A model generated the notes under the pieces. The model saw only the letters and a list, made by a program, of their open reading frames with translations, was not told the DNA's origin and did not search any database. DNA of 50,636 bases from Actinomycetes bacterium. GTDB taxonomy: Bacteria; Actinomycetota; Acidimicrobiia; Acidimicrobiales; JAMCPL01. How positions within the stretch are numbered: the first letter of the stretch is position 1; every line of letters begins with the position of its first letter. The position numbers and the translations under genes were made by a program. Location: positions 1 to 50,636 of the forward strand of contig JAJZWU010000013.1 of the NCBI GenBank assembly GCA_021846515.1, read 5' to 3'. Positions 16,134 to 24,420 of the stretch are shown in pieces.

Positions 16134-17632
16134 TATGACATACCAGAATCCGCATGATTACTGCCCTTAAGGTGTATCCCCACTAATTTCGCCGGTTCCC
16201 CTATCAGGTCGTATCCCTGTAGCCCGGTAATTGCAATTGGCAGCAGTGAACCCACTGGGAGGTCGATGGGCACATCAATAATTCCGTCAATTTCCGGAGC
16301 CTCCATATACGATCTAGCTTTACCCGGGCTATCAACCAGAGCGGTGACAGTCTTTCCTATTTGGCCGACGCGGCGTGAGGTCATAATCGAGTCCTGCAGA
16401 TCAGAACATTCCCTGATCCTTCTCATGATTACATCTTGTGGTACCCGGCCGTCCAATGTTTGCGCGAAAGTTCCTTCCTCAAGGGAGAATGGGAAGAATC
16501 CAGCCCAATCGAGAGAAGCTTCCTCCAGGAACTTCATCATCATCTCATGATCGTGCTCTGTTTCCCCCGGATATCCGATGACGAAGGATGATCTTAAGAC
16601 GGCTTCAGGCTCAATTGATCGTATTGAATCGATTGTCTTCAAAAAACGCTCGCCATTACCCCACCTTCGCATTCTTCTGAGCAGGCTGGGTGAGCAGTGT
16701 TGCAATGACATATCAAAATATGGTGTACCACTGTTGCATATAGCCTTTATCAACCCATCGTTCAGAGAGGAGGGGTAAAGGTAGAGCAGGCGAAGTATGT
16801 CTACCATGCCAGCCAGCTCGTTGATTAGGTCTATGATAGGACGGCTTGAAGATGTCCCTGCTCCTGACTCTGTCCCCAAAGATACCTCCATTGCGGCGTC
16901 GTTTGGCTGTTGCAATGAGGGGTTGTCCAATTGCCGCAGAGCCTTCCCATCCATCCCCCAGGATGCCGTATCCTGCGCCACCAGAATTACTTCACGTATC
17001 TTGGAGCCAAGTGATTTTATCTCGTCGATGATTGCTTTTTTGGATCGGGATCTCTGGGTTCCCCTGAATGAGGGTATTGCGCAAAAACCACATTTACGGT
17101 TACATCCCTCTGCTATCTTTACATATGCCCAGGGAGATTTGCTGGGTGGACGTGGTAGCTCCAGAAGATCCATAGACGGGGTGAGTGCATGAGAGCTCGG
17201 CTGATGGGTACGGTTATAAGCGCGGGTACGGGCAGAAGCGGCAGGAGCTTGGGTATGGTTAGGAGTAGGTTGGCGATCAGAGTTACGGCTGGACGATCGG
17301 GTGCTGTGTAAAGTCACGGGAACTCCGAACCCAGCCACCAGGTCGACTTCCGGCATTGCTTTGGACAGTTCATCTCCGTATCGTTCCGCCATACACCCAG
17401 TTACTACCAGGCGTGCCCCGTTACGCTTTGCTGCAGCCAGATCCAGTATGGTGGCGATAGATTCCTCTCTTGCGGACTCGATAAACGCGCATGTATTTAC
17501 TACCAAGACATCGGCACCTTCCGGCTTGGAGGCCTGCTCATATCCGGAAGACGTGAGCGTACCCTCAAGTTTCTCTGAATCAACTTGATTTTTGGGGCAC
17601 CCCAACGACTCTATCCAATAGCTTTTGGCCAT
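16133..17632 (-). CDS. rimO: Ribosomal protein S12 methylthiotransferase RimO
   Basis: RimO is a radical-SAM enzyme that methylthiolates an Asp of ribosomal protein S12. The N-terminal domain carries the three Cys of the auxiliary cluster (S-L-G-C-P-K-N-Q, V-N-T-C-A-F-I-E-S and V-T-G-C-M-A-E-R-Y). The radical-SAM motif is E-G-C-N-R-K-C-G-F-C (CxxxCxxC), and the C-terminus is a TRAM domain. At 499 aa it is longer than the usual roughly 440-450. The excess sits in two low-complexity inserts: one before the SAM motif (around S-S-R-N-S-D-R-Q-P-T-P-N-H-T-Q) and one after G-M-D-G-K (around G-T-E-S-G-A-G-T-S-S-S-R). ATG 17632 begins M-A-K-S-Y-W-I-E-S-L-G-C-P. It leads the rimO-pgsA-cinA operon common in actinobacteria. 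Confidence 0.95.
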   Translation of the reverse strand: MAKSYWIESLGCPKNQVDSEKLEGTLTSSGYEQASKPEGADVLVVNTCAFIESAREESIATILDLAAAKRNGARLVVTGCMAERYGDELSKAMPEVDLVAGFGVPVTLHSTRSSSRNSDRQPTPNHTQAPAASARTRAYNRTHQPSSHALTPSMDLLELPRPPSKSPWAYVKIAEGCNRKCGFCAIPSFRGTQRSRSKKAIIDEIKSLGSKIREVILVAQDTASWGMDGKALRQLDNPSLQQPNDAAMEVSLGTESGAGTSSSRPIIDLINELAGMVDILRLLYLYPSSLNDGLIKAICNSGTPYFDMSLQHCSPSLLRRMRRWGNGERFLKTIDSIRSIEPEAVLRSSFVIGYPGETEHDHEMMMKFLEEASLDWAGFFPFSLEEGTFAQTLDGRVPQDVIMRRIRECSDLQDSIMTSRRVGQIGKTVTALVDSPGKARSYMEAPEIDGIIDVPIDLPVGSLLPIAITGLQGYDLIGEPAKLVGIHLKGSNHADSGMS

Positions 17633-17762
17633 GTGAATAATCTAGCGCATCGTTCGGCCATACAGGATTACGCATACAGGTCTCCATAAAAAGCCCCTGC
17701 CAAATGTGGATAATCTAGCGCACCATTTGACCATACAAATTCGCATTTCCTCCATAGCAGAT

Positions 17763-17854
17763 TGGCGGAGAGGGAGGGATTTGAACCCTCGGACCCGGTT
17801 TCCCAAGTCAACTCATTAGCAGTGAGTCCGATTCGGCCGCTCTCGCACCTCTCC
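17763..17854 (-). tRNA. tRNA-Ser (anticodon GCT)
   Basis: Read on the minus strand, 92 nt form a class II tRNA with a long variable arm. The acceptor GGAGAGG pairs with CCTCTCC, followed by G and an encoded CCA (TGG at 17763-17765). The anticodon stem GACTC/GAGTT (last pair G-U) holds the loop ACTGCTAAT with GCT in the anticodon position, reading AGC/AGT. The T arm is GAGGG-TTCAAAT-CCCTC. It lies just upstream of rimO on the same strand. Confidence 0.95.
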
Positions 17855-18041
17855 GCTTCATATATTAGCTCAATATGCACCCGGTGCAACACAACACGCA
17901 CCTTGCCAGTCTCTCTGGCGGTTTTCCAGGGCATTATTACTGCTTACGCTTACGGGACGGTGCGCCGGGCGAGAGGTGCAGATGTATAGAAACGTGACTA
18001 CTGGGATCACTTCAGAATAGCCAGATCAGAAATGAGCAATT

Positions 18042-18096
18042 ATTCACCAAGAATTAACCTTGCGTTCACCTTAATTTACCCTGCTGTTCAACCGGG
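18042..18096 (+). promoter_or_regulatory. PHO-box-like operator, five 11-nt direct repeats
   Basis: Five consecutive 11-nt units can be read without gaps: ATTCACCAAGA, ATTAACCTTGC, GTTCACCTTAA, TTTACCCTGCT, GTTCAACCGGG. The consensus is GTTCACC plus four nt, the direct-repeat unit known for PhoP-type response regulators in Streptomyces. A GATAAT at 18102-18107 could be the -10, so the last repeats cover the -35 region, as expected for activation under phosphate limitation. It lies 125 bp before the MFS transporter start, in a 367-bp region (17855-18221) with no gene. Confidence 0.75.
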
Positions 18097-18221
18097 CAAT
18101 AGATAATGCCATTGAATCGTATCGAATGCGGTTCACAAGACAGGCCAAGCAAGACATACAACATAAGGAGGATGTCGAAAGTGATAAATAAGAGTTACGT
18201 TCAAAGCAAGAGGAGCGCCCA

Positions 18222-19700
18222 ATGACTACTGGCCAGAGGAATAGTTCCCACTTAGCTTATAAGAGTCTCGACGATGCGCCATTGAACAGCAAGCACTGGC
18301 TGACAGTGATTACTGCTGGCATGGGCTTCTTTACCGATGCCTACGATCTGTTCATCATAGGAACGGTTACCGCGATCCTGACTCCTATCTGGCATCTGTC
18401 GACTGCCCAGCTTTCCCTGCTGAACTCGATTTCGTTGATTGCAGCAGTGGTCGGCGCTCTTACTTTTGGCAAACTAATGGATATATTCGGACGCAAGGCG
18501 GTCTACGGAATCGAAGTCATGCTGCTGGTATTAGGTGCGGTCGCATCAGCGTTTTCACCCAACTTCGCAGTGCTGTTCGCCTTCCGTGTCTTGGTCGGGA
18601 TTGGAGTTGGTGGAGATTACGCCACCTCAGCAGTGATCACCTCCGAGTATGCCAACCGCAAGAATCGCGGACGATTGGTCGGTACGGTCTTTGCCATGCA
18701 GGGATTCGGGTTGCTTGCAGGACCGGCAGTTGCCGCAATCCTTCTCGGTGCCGGTATGTCTCATGCGTTGGCTTGGCGGCTCATGCTCGGGCTGGGAGCC
18801 ATTCCGGCTGCTTCGGTCATCTACCTGCGCCGCAAGATCAAGGAAACCCCACGCTACACTTTGGCAGTGAAGGGAGATGTGGCGACAACCATCGAGACAG
18901 CTGCTTGGGTAACTGGAGCTACTCCGGCAGTACAGGCCAACGGACTGGCGACAGGCAGCCTCGCGAAACAAGGCAGCAGCAACGGAACCTCAGAGTCTCG
19001 GGGAGCCACCATCCGACCTCTCAGGTACAGGCTGACCGATTCGCCATTTTTACTCCGGCTCCTTGGTACCGCGGGAACCTGGTTTCTTATGGATATAGCC
19101 TTCTACGGCAATTCAGTGTCAAGCCCCCTGATTTTGAAGGCCCTCCAGCCGAAAGCTACGCTGCTGGACAACATCTTGATAGCAGGTGCAATCTTTGCGG
19201 TATTCGCCGTACCTGGATATTGGGTGGCGGTATGGTTGATGGACAAGATAGGGAGGAAGCGAATCCAGTGGCAGGGGTTCCTCGTTATGGCGCTCGCATT
19301 CGGAGCTATAGCCGTGATACCCGGGATGGCCAAGAATCCCTGGGCTTTCTTGCTGGTGTTTGGGATCAGCTATTTCTTTATCGAGTTCGGTCCCAACGAG
19401 ACCACGTTTGTCTTTCCTTCAGAGGTATTCCCCACGTCTATCAGGGGTGCGGGAGATGGTATTTCTGCTGCTGGTGGCAAGACTGGAGCCTTTCTGGGAG
19501 CCCTATTCGTTCCTACTCTGTTGAAGACGATTCACCTGTCAGGCACGATGGGTATTATGGCCGCGGTATCAGTGATTGGTTTCCTGCTCACAGTCGTTGC
19601 CCTACCTGAACCCAGGGGCCGTAGCTTGGAGGAGGCCTCAGCTGAGACAATCGAATCACCAGGATCCGTAGAGCCACACCCACAGGCTGTCGGTAGCTAG
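18222..19700 (+). CDS. MFS transporter, phosphate:H+ symporter-like
   Basis: A 492 aa major facilitator with twelve predicted membrane helices. The N-terminus, T-A-G-M-G-F-F-T-D-A-Y-D-L-F-I-I-G, is typical of the PHS (Pho84-like) and sugar-porter branch. The loop 2-3 motif is G-K-L-M-D-I-F-G-R-K, and G-V-G-G-D-Y-A-T-S-A-V-I resembles the PHS-family GGDYPLS region. The central loop carries a low-complexity insert (G-L-A-T-G-S-L-A-K-Q-G-S-S-N-G-T-S). Substrate is inferred as phosphate from this pattern and from the PHO-box upstream; other substrates are possible. AGGAG sits 6 nt before the ATG. A perfect hairpin follows about 80 bp after the stop. Confidence 0.82.
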   Translation: MTTGQRNSSHLAYKSLDDAPLNSKHWLTVITAGMGFFTDAYDLFIIGTVTAILTPIWHLSTAQLSLLNSISLIAAVVGALTFGKLMDIFGRKAVYGIEVMLLVLGAVASAFSPNFAVLFAFRVLVGIGVGGDYATSAVITSEYANRKNRGRLVGTVFAMQGFGLLAGPAVAAILLGAGMSHALAWRLMLGLGAIPAASVIYLRRKIKETPRYTLAVKGDVATTIETAAWVTGATPAVQANGLATGSLAKQGSSNGTSESRGATIRPLRYRLTDSPFLLRLLGTAGTWFLMDIAFYGNSVSSPLILKALQPKATLLDNILIAGAIFAVFAVPGYWVAVWLMDKIGRKRIQWQGFLVMALAFGAIAVIPGMAKNPWAFLLVFGISYFFIEFGPNETTFVFPSEVFPTSIRGAGDGISAAGGKTGAFLGALFVPTLLKTIHLSGTMGIMAAVSVIGFLLTVVALPEPRGRSLEEASAETIESPGSVEPHPQAVGS

Positions 19701-19782
19701 TGCAGCTGGAACTTGATCTGCGTTGGCAGGGTGGTATCCGGCAGGGTACTGCAAATCAACTCTACCATATACCAGACAGAAA

Positions 19783-19812
19783 GAAGAACCCCGTGTATGC
19801 ACGGGGTTCTTC
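19783..19812 (+). terminator. Strong hairpin after the MFS gene
   Basis: A perfect 13-bp inverted repeat, GAAGAACCCCGTG / CACGGGGTTCTTC, with a TATG loop. No U-run follows, which is common for actinobacterial terminators. It should separate the transporter from the acyl-CoA synthetase downstream. Confidence 0.85.
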
Positions 19813-19932
19813 GCCGGATAAGCAACTTACTGGATAATTGGATTACTGGTTGGTACGTCTTAAGACGCATGCCACAGTAGCAGATGCGCGTTGACCAGCA
19901 AATGGCTCCCGTGAGGATTACTATAATTTACT

Positions 19933-21552
19933 ATGGACTTGGCTACACAAAATCGTAACGTAATCAATAGGTTAAATGTCGGTGATACTCTCACCAGAAC
20001 GGCATGGAGGATACCGGACCAGCTTGCAGTGGTTGACGGCGATAAAAGGCTGACCTATGCAGAGTTGAACCAGCATGTCAATAGACTGGCCAACTCACTC
20101 AGCAGCCATGGCTACAAGAGGGGAGATAGAATATCGCTTATAGCAGGTAACAGCCTTGAGTTTATACTTACTTACTATGCCTGTGCCAAGATGGGCATAG
20201 TATGCATCCCCATAAATACAGGGTGGAGGCCTGACGAGATTGGCTATGTACTCGGGCACAGCCAGGCGCAGGGTGTAATCGTCGAGAGCCAACTCGCAGG
20301 CAACCTATTACCGGCACTTGAAAACGCCGGAACCTTGAGGGAGGTTATTTTGGCGCCCGGCGTAGGTGATGGAGAGGCAGTGGCGAGATTGTCGGAGACA
20401 TGGAAGCCAGGCGTTCGTCGGTTTTGGGATTTGCTCAATGAGGGAGATTCCGGTGAGCCAAGCGCTTTTGTAGAGGATAGGGATCCTCTAACGTATCTCT
20501 ATACGAGTGGCACCACCTCATCTCCAAAAGGGGTGGTCGGCAGCCACCTCTCTATTTACCTTGAATCGTTGACATGTGTAGTAGAGTCAGGATTTACCAA
20601 GTCTGAACGTACTGTAGCGATGATGCCCTTCTTCCATACTGCACAGTTGAACGGAGTAATTACGCCGACAGTAATGGTCGGAGGAACCATCTTTGTAGCC
20701 CGAACGTTTGACCCCGCTACTTTGCTTGAGATGATAGAGAGAGAAAAGATAACCTTTATTTTTGGTCTGCCGATGATGTATCGTATTATGCTAGACCATC
20801 CAGATCTACATAAGCGCGATCTTTCAAGTCTAAGGCGTGCACTCTATGCAATGGCTCCAATGCCAGATAAGGATTTGAAGCGAGCAATTGAGGAGTTCAA
20901 ATGTGAATTTGCACTAGGTTTTGGCCAAACCGAAATGGCGCCCCTGACTACGGTATTCAAGCCCGAGGACCAGTTGCTGTATTCCGGGTCGGTAGGCAGC
21001 CAGATTATCAACGTCCAGACTGCAATTATGGACGACAATGGCAATATCTTGCCACCGGGGGAGGTGGGTGAGATAGTCTACAGAGGACCGCACGCCATGG
21101 AGGGCTACCTACATGACGAGGAGGCCACCTCCAAGGTATTCCAGTATGGTTGGTTCCATTCGGGCGATACCGGCCACTTTGATGAGCACGGTATTCTCTG
21201 GTTCGACGATCGCACCAAGGATGTAATAAAGACTGGTGGAGAGAATGTAGCTTCCATAGAGGTAGAAAAGGCGATTTATGCTGCCGAAGAAGGCATAATG
21301 GAGGTGGTAGTGATAGGGCTTCCCCATGATAGATGGGGCGAGGCGATTACTGCTGTTGCTATAGCTCGTGAAGGGGTTACCCTGGATCCGGAGCAGGTGA
21401 TTGCCAAGACCAAGGAAAAGATTGCTTCGTTCAAGGCTCCAAAGGCTGTAATTTTTGTCGCCCAGATGCCTCGTACCGCTACGGGTAAGGTGCAAAAGCA
21501 TCTGTTGCGCAAGGAATACAAAGATTACTATCAGGGTGCCGGTGCAGCCTAG
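19933..21552 (+). CDS. Acyl-CoA synthetase / AMP-dependent ligase
   Basis: A 539 aa member of the ANL adenylating superfamily that activates a carboxylic acid to an acyl-adenylate and then a CoA thioester. The ATP-binding motif is Y-L-Y-T-S-G-T-T-S-S-P-K-G-V-V (about residues 193-207), with the A5-type G-F-G-Q-T-E motif near residue 335. The hinge region is H-S-G-D-T-G-H-F-D then D-R-T-K-D-V-I-K-T-G-G-E-N-V, and the catalytic Lys lies in R-T-A-T-G-K-V-Q-K. The layout is closest to fatty or aromatic acid CoA ligases; chain length cannot be told. TATAAT at 19922-19927 precedes the ATG by five nt, suggesting leaderless transcription. 19701-19932 otherwise holds only the terminator. Confidence 0.88.
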   Translation: MDLATQNRNVINRLNVGDTLTRTAWRIPDQLAVVDGDKRLTYAELNQHVNRLANSLSSHGYKRGDRISLIAGNSLEFILTYYACAKMGIVCIPINTGWRPDEIGYVLGHSQAQGVIVESQLAGNLLPALENAGTLREVILAPGVGDGEAVARLSETWKPGVRRFWDLLNEGDSGEPSAFVEDRDPLTYLYTSGTTSSPKGVVGSHLSIYLESLTCVVESGFTKSERTVAMMPFFHTAQLNGVITPTVMVGGTIFVARTFDPATLLEMIEREKITFIFGLPMMYRIMLDHPDLHKRDLSSLRRALYAMAPMPDKDLKRAIEEFKCEFALGFGQTEMAPLTTVFKPEDQLLYSGSVGSQIINVQTAIMDDNGNILPPGEVGEIVYRGPHAMEGYLHDEEATSKVFQYGWFHSGDTGHFDEHGILWFDDRTKDVIKTGGENVASIEVEKAIYAAEEGIMEVVVIGLPHDRWGEAITAVAIAREGVTLDPEQVIAKTKEKIASFKAPKAVIFVAQMPRTATGKVQKHLLRKEYKDYYQGAGAA

Positions 21553-21718
21553 TTCCGCCAATCCAATCAGCCGAAGCACACTAGCTCTATACCGATATCA
21601 GGTGGATGAGATTGGCCAATCTGACCGGTCGGGTGTTGCATATGCCCTGTTTGTATATTCTTAGCATGGCCAAGACGGCCAATATTATTGAAAGGTCGAT
21701 AGATTTTCGGTCATACTA

Positions 21719-22600
21719 TCAGCCAGAGCGTAGTTGAGCTACGCGATACAGTGCTATTGCACCGGCTGCCGATACGTTCAGGGAAGCTATCTTTCCAAGC
21801 TGAGGTAGGGATGCCACCACTGAGCACCTCTTCTTGCTGAGTGCGCTCATTCCCTTTTCCTCGGAGCCCAATACCAGCGCTACGGGTTCAGAGGCATGAA
21901 GAGTTATATCGTATAAAGAACTATGAGCAGATGAGTCCAATCCGACTACTGTGACTCCCAATTTATCCAGTTCCATAAGAGCGGCAGGGATACCTCCCAC
22001 TACCGCAAAATCAAGATATTCTATGGCGCCGGATGCAACCTTGGTTACTGTCGCCGAAATATGAGCACTGCGATGACGAGGTATAATAACGCCGGTGGCC
22101 CCAGCACATTCGGCACTTCTCAAAACAGAACCCAAGTTGTGTGGATCCGTTACACCGTCAAGAACCACTATGAACGGAGCAGACTTTGATTTCATAACCA
22201 GGTCGTCTACCGTGTATGTATCCAGTGGAACTGTCCTGGCTATGACCCCCTGGTGAGAGTGCGATCTGGCTTCTCTGTACAATCTGGCCGGTGGCATATT
22301 TATTACTCTTGCGTGTCGCCTCGCAGCAAGTCTCTCAATGTCATCGAGTATAGGAGAGGCATCCATGCCTTCCTCCATGAGCACCTCATGCACTTTACGC
22401 CTTCCGGCAGATAGTAATTCAAGTACCGATCTACGGCCTTCAACCTGTTCTCCTCCAATCTCGTTATCATTCCGTGATTGGGGATTTCGCGGATTACGAC
22501 CGGTAAGCTGGCTTCTCGATGATGCCCGTACAGGCATCCTGGTGGTTGTATTTCGAGACGATGCTTTAATAGGGGGTGATGCTTTAATAGGGCGTTTCAT
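21719..22600 (-). CDS. rlmB: 23S rRNA 2'-O-methyltransferase RlmB (TrmH/SpoU family)
   Basis: A SPOUT-class methyltransferase expected to methylate G2251 in 23S rRNA. The family motifs are in place: N-L-G-S-V-L-R-S-A (motif 1), V-L-G-S-E-E-K-G-M (motif 2) and I-A-S-L-N-V-S-A-A-G-A-I-A-L-Y (motif 3, with the trefoil knot). The N-terminal substrate-binding domain starts at V-E-G-R-R-S-V-L-E-L-L. Ahead of it lie about 50 basic, low-complexity residues including P-I-K-A-S repeated, from an exact 15-nt repeat (22560-22574 and 22578-22592). The gene follows ispDF by 38 bp and ends the disA-carD-ispDF-rlmB block. The space to the convergent ligase gene (21553-21718) is empty. Confidence 0.92.
   Translation of the reverse strand: MKRPIKASPPIKASSRNTTTRMPVRASSRSQLTGRNPRNPQSRNDNEIGGEQVEGRRSVLELLSAGRRKVHEVLMEEGMDASPILDDIERLAARRHARVINMPPARLYREARSHSHQGVIARTVPLDTYTVDDLVMKSKSAPFIVVLDGVTDPHNLGSVLRSAECAGATGVIIPRHRSAHISATVTKVASGAIEYLDFAVVGGIPAALMELDKLGVTVVGLDSSAHSSLYDITLHASEPVALVLGSEEKGMSALSKKRCSVVASLPQLGKIASLNVSAAGAIALYRVAQLRSG
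22560..22592 (-). repeat. In-frame 15-nt direct repeat in rlmB 5' end
   Basis: GATGCTTTAATAGGG (plus-strand reading) occurs at 22560-22574 and 22578-22592, 18 bp apart, giving two P-I-K-A-S units in the basic N-terminal tail of RlmB. Confidence 0.9.
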
Positions 22601-22638
22601 CTTATATCACGCTGGCATGCCGGTACCACATAGGCATA

Positions 22639-23814
22639 TCATGTCGTTATCACTAAAAGCGCGCTGGAAAAACAGGCGATGCCCTCTTCATTGCCCAGTG
22701 CTCCCATACCTTCAGGCGATGTAGCTTTCACGTTGACACTTCCACCCGTTATATCCCTAAGCCGAGATTGGATGGACGCGATATATGGTGACAGCATTGG
22801 AGCTTCTGCAACTATAGTGGCGTCTATGTTTACTACGCGATACGACTTATTATTTAACATGCCCACGACCTGTCGTAGCATTTCTATAGAGTCCGCTCCC
22901 GACCAAACCGGATCGGTATCGGGGAAGTGATGTCCTATGTCGCCAAACCCGGCAGCGCCGAGAAGAGAATCTATCACGGCATGTGTAAGGACGTCAGCAT
23001 CCGAGTGCCCCAGAAGGCTCTTTCCGTAAGGAATGCTTATTCCTCCAAGCATTAGACGATCACTTCTTTGGCCGAAGCGGTGTATGTCAAAGCCATTACC
23101 TATTCGCAGATTCGTTGGGGGTTCATTACCCTCCAATCCTGCCAATTGCTGGAGACGCGCCAGATCGTCAGGGGTAGTTACCTTGATATTATTCTTTTCT
23201 CCGGGAACCGTGACCACTTTTTCTCCGATCATCTCTACAAGGGTAGCATCATCTGTAGCATCGCGTTCCAATTCATGCGCCCGCCTGAGTGCACCGACTC
23301 TAAATGCCTGTGGGGTCTGTATGGCAACATAACGTGTACGATCAAGTGTGCGCAGCACCCTGCCATCCTCTACCTCTTTTATGGTATCCACTATTTCCAA
23401 GGCCGGTATTGCGCCGGAAGCGCCATCGCGTATGGCATCTATTACAGACTTTGCCAGTTGCGGACTCGCCAGTGGCCTTGCAGCATCATGCACTACTACG
23501 ATCCCCGCATTTTCAGGCACAGCCGCCAGGCCGGAACGTACCGAAGCTGATCGGCTGTCACCTCCCATGGCTACATGGACGTTTGGAGCTCCTGGATTGC
23601 CGGGAATATCCACCTGGACACCGGATGATTTGACGGCAGGTTTGTAGTTATCCAGTCCATCGGGAGGTACTACCAGCACGATGCCGTCAACAAGTCCGTT
23701 AAAGAGCTGCAACGACCACTCGACCAACGTTTTACCGTTGAGTAGCGCCAGTTGCTTCATGGAGCCAAAACGATCTCCCTTGCCGGCGGCTACGACAATT
23801 GCCCAAATGCTCAT
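22639..23814 (-). CDS. ispDF: Bifunctional IspD/IspF
   Basis: A 391 aa fusion of two steps of the MEP isoprenoid pathway. The N-terminal part (about 1-225) is IspD, 2-C-methyl-D-erythritol 4-phosphate cytidylyltransferase. It has A-I-V-V-A-A-G-K-G-D-R-F-G binding CTP, V-V-H-D-A-A-R-P and the late K-V-T-T-P-D-D-L motif. The C-terminal part is IspF, the cyclodiphosphate synthase, with R-I-G-N-G-F-D-I-H-R-F (zinc-binding DxH), L-G-H-S-D-A-D-V-L-T-H-A and D-I-G-H-H-F-P-D-T-D. Each half seems complete. ATG 23814 is preceded by a TTG at 23817 in frame. It follows carD by 12 bp, so they are probably co-transcribed. Confidence 0.94.
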   Translation of the reverse strand: MSIWAIVVAAGKGDRFGSMKQLALLNGKTLVEWSLQLFNGLVDGIVLVVPPDGLDNYKPAVKSSGVQVDIPGNPGAPNVHVAMGGDSRSASVRSGLAAVPENAGIVVVHDAARPLASPQLAKSVIDAIRDGASGAIPALEIVDTIKEVEDGRVLRTLDRTRYVAIQTPQAFRVGALRRAHELERDATDDATLVEMIGEKVVTVPGEKNNIKVTTPDDLARLQQLAGLEGNEPPTNLRIGNGFDIHRFGQRSDRLMLGGISIPYGKSLLGHSDADVLTHAVIDSLLGAAGFGDIGHHFPDTDPVWSGADSIEMLRQVVGMLNNKSYRVVNIDATIVAEAPMLSPYIASIQSRLRDITGGSVNVKATSPEGMGALGNEEGIACFSSALLVITT

Positions 23815-23826
23815 CAAATGAAGCGT

Positions 23827-24303
23827 TTAGGCGAGTAGCTCGTCCAACCGCCTGGTCGCTTCATCCTCACTGGCGTTCAGGGCAAAGGTAAGTTCTGAGA
23901 TGAGTATTTGACGTGCACGCGCCAACATCCTTTTTTCGCCGGTGGAAAGACCCTTGTCCTTCTCTCTGATTGACAGGTTTCTTACCACTTCAGCAACCTG
24001 GTATATATCACCCGATCTCAATTTCTCGGAGTGGTTCTTGTAACGTCGTGACCAGTTGGTAGGCATTCTGGCACCCTTTTTACTGAGTACCGCAAATACT
24101 TCCTCCACTTCTTCGTCGTTTATTACTTCACGCAATCCAACACTTTCTGTGTTATCCGTGGGTACCATCAAGGTAAGATCGCCGTATGCCAGCTTGAGTA
24201 CCAGGTATTCCTTCTCCTCCCCAAAAGCCTTCTTTACCTCTCTGCGCTCAACTACAGCAGCACCATGATGAGGATAGACAACCCTGTCACCTTTTTCAAA
24301 CAC
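23827..24303 (-). CDS. carD: CarD-family RNA polymerase-binding regulator
   Basis: CarD binds RNA polymerase beta and DNA at the upstream edge of the transcription bubble and stabilises open complexes, notably at rRNA promoters. The 158 aa product matches the mycobacterial type in length and layout. An N-terminal Tudor-like domain starts F-E-K-G-D-R-V-V-Y-P-H-H-G-A. A helical C-terminal domain includes M-P-T-N-W-S-R-R-Y-K, with the conserved Trp that wedges into DNA, and R-A-R-Q-I-L-I-S-E-L. The start is GTG 24303, preceded at 7 nt by a near-perfect AAGGAGG. It sits 117 bp downstream of disA and just before ispDF, the usual actinobacterial neighbourhood. Confidence 0.96.
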   Translation of the reverse strand: MFEKGDRVVYPHHGAAVVERREVKKAFGEEKEYLVLKLAYGDLTLMVPTDNTESVGLREVINDEEVEEVFAVLSKKGARMPTNWSRRYKNHSEKLRSGDIYQVAEVVRNLSIREKDKGLSTGEKRMLARARQILISELTFALNASEDEATRRLDELLA

Positions 24304-24364
24304 TCAGGCCTCCTTGCATTACATTTCGCATTGTTCTTTTCCAGCGTAGCCGTAGCTTAATATC

Positions 24365-24394
24365 ATTATAGCTCAAAATTGGAGCGCAGAACAA
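24365..24394 (-). promoter_or_regulatory. carD: Candidate sigma-70-type promoter for carD
   Basis: On the minus strand, TTGTTC (24389-24394) and TATAAT (24365-24370) are 18 bp apart, about 60 nt before the carD GTG. This would let carD-ispDF-rlmB be transcribed independently of disA. Confidence 0.5.
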
Positions 24395-24420
24395 GCTGCA
24401 TAGACATCCAACCAAACAGG

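Noticed and set aside
18773-19609. A long plus-strand frame (about 278 codons) inside the MFS gene
   Set aside because: It lies in another frame of a clearly coding transporter and its peptide has no family features; it is a shadow.
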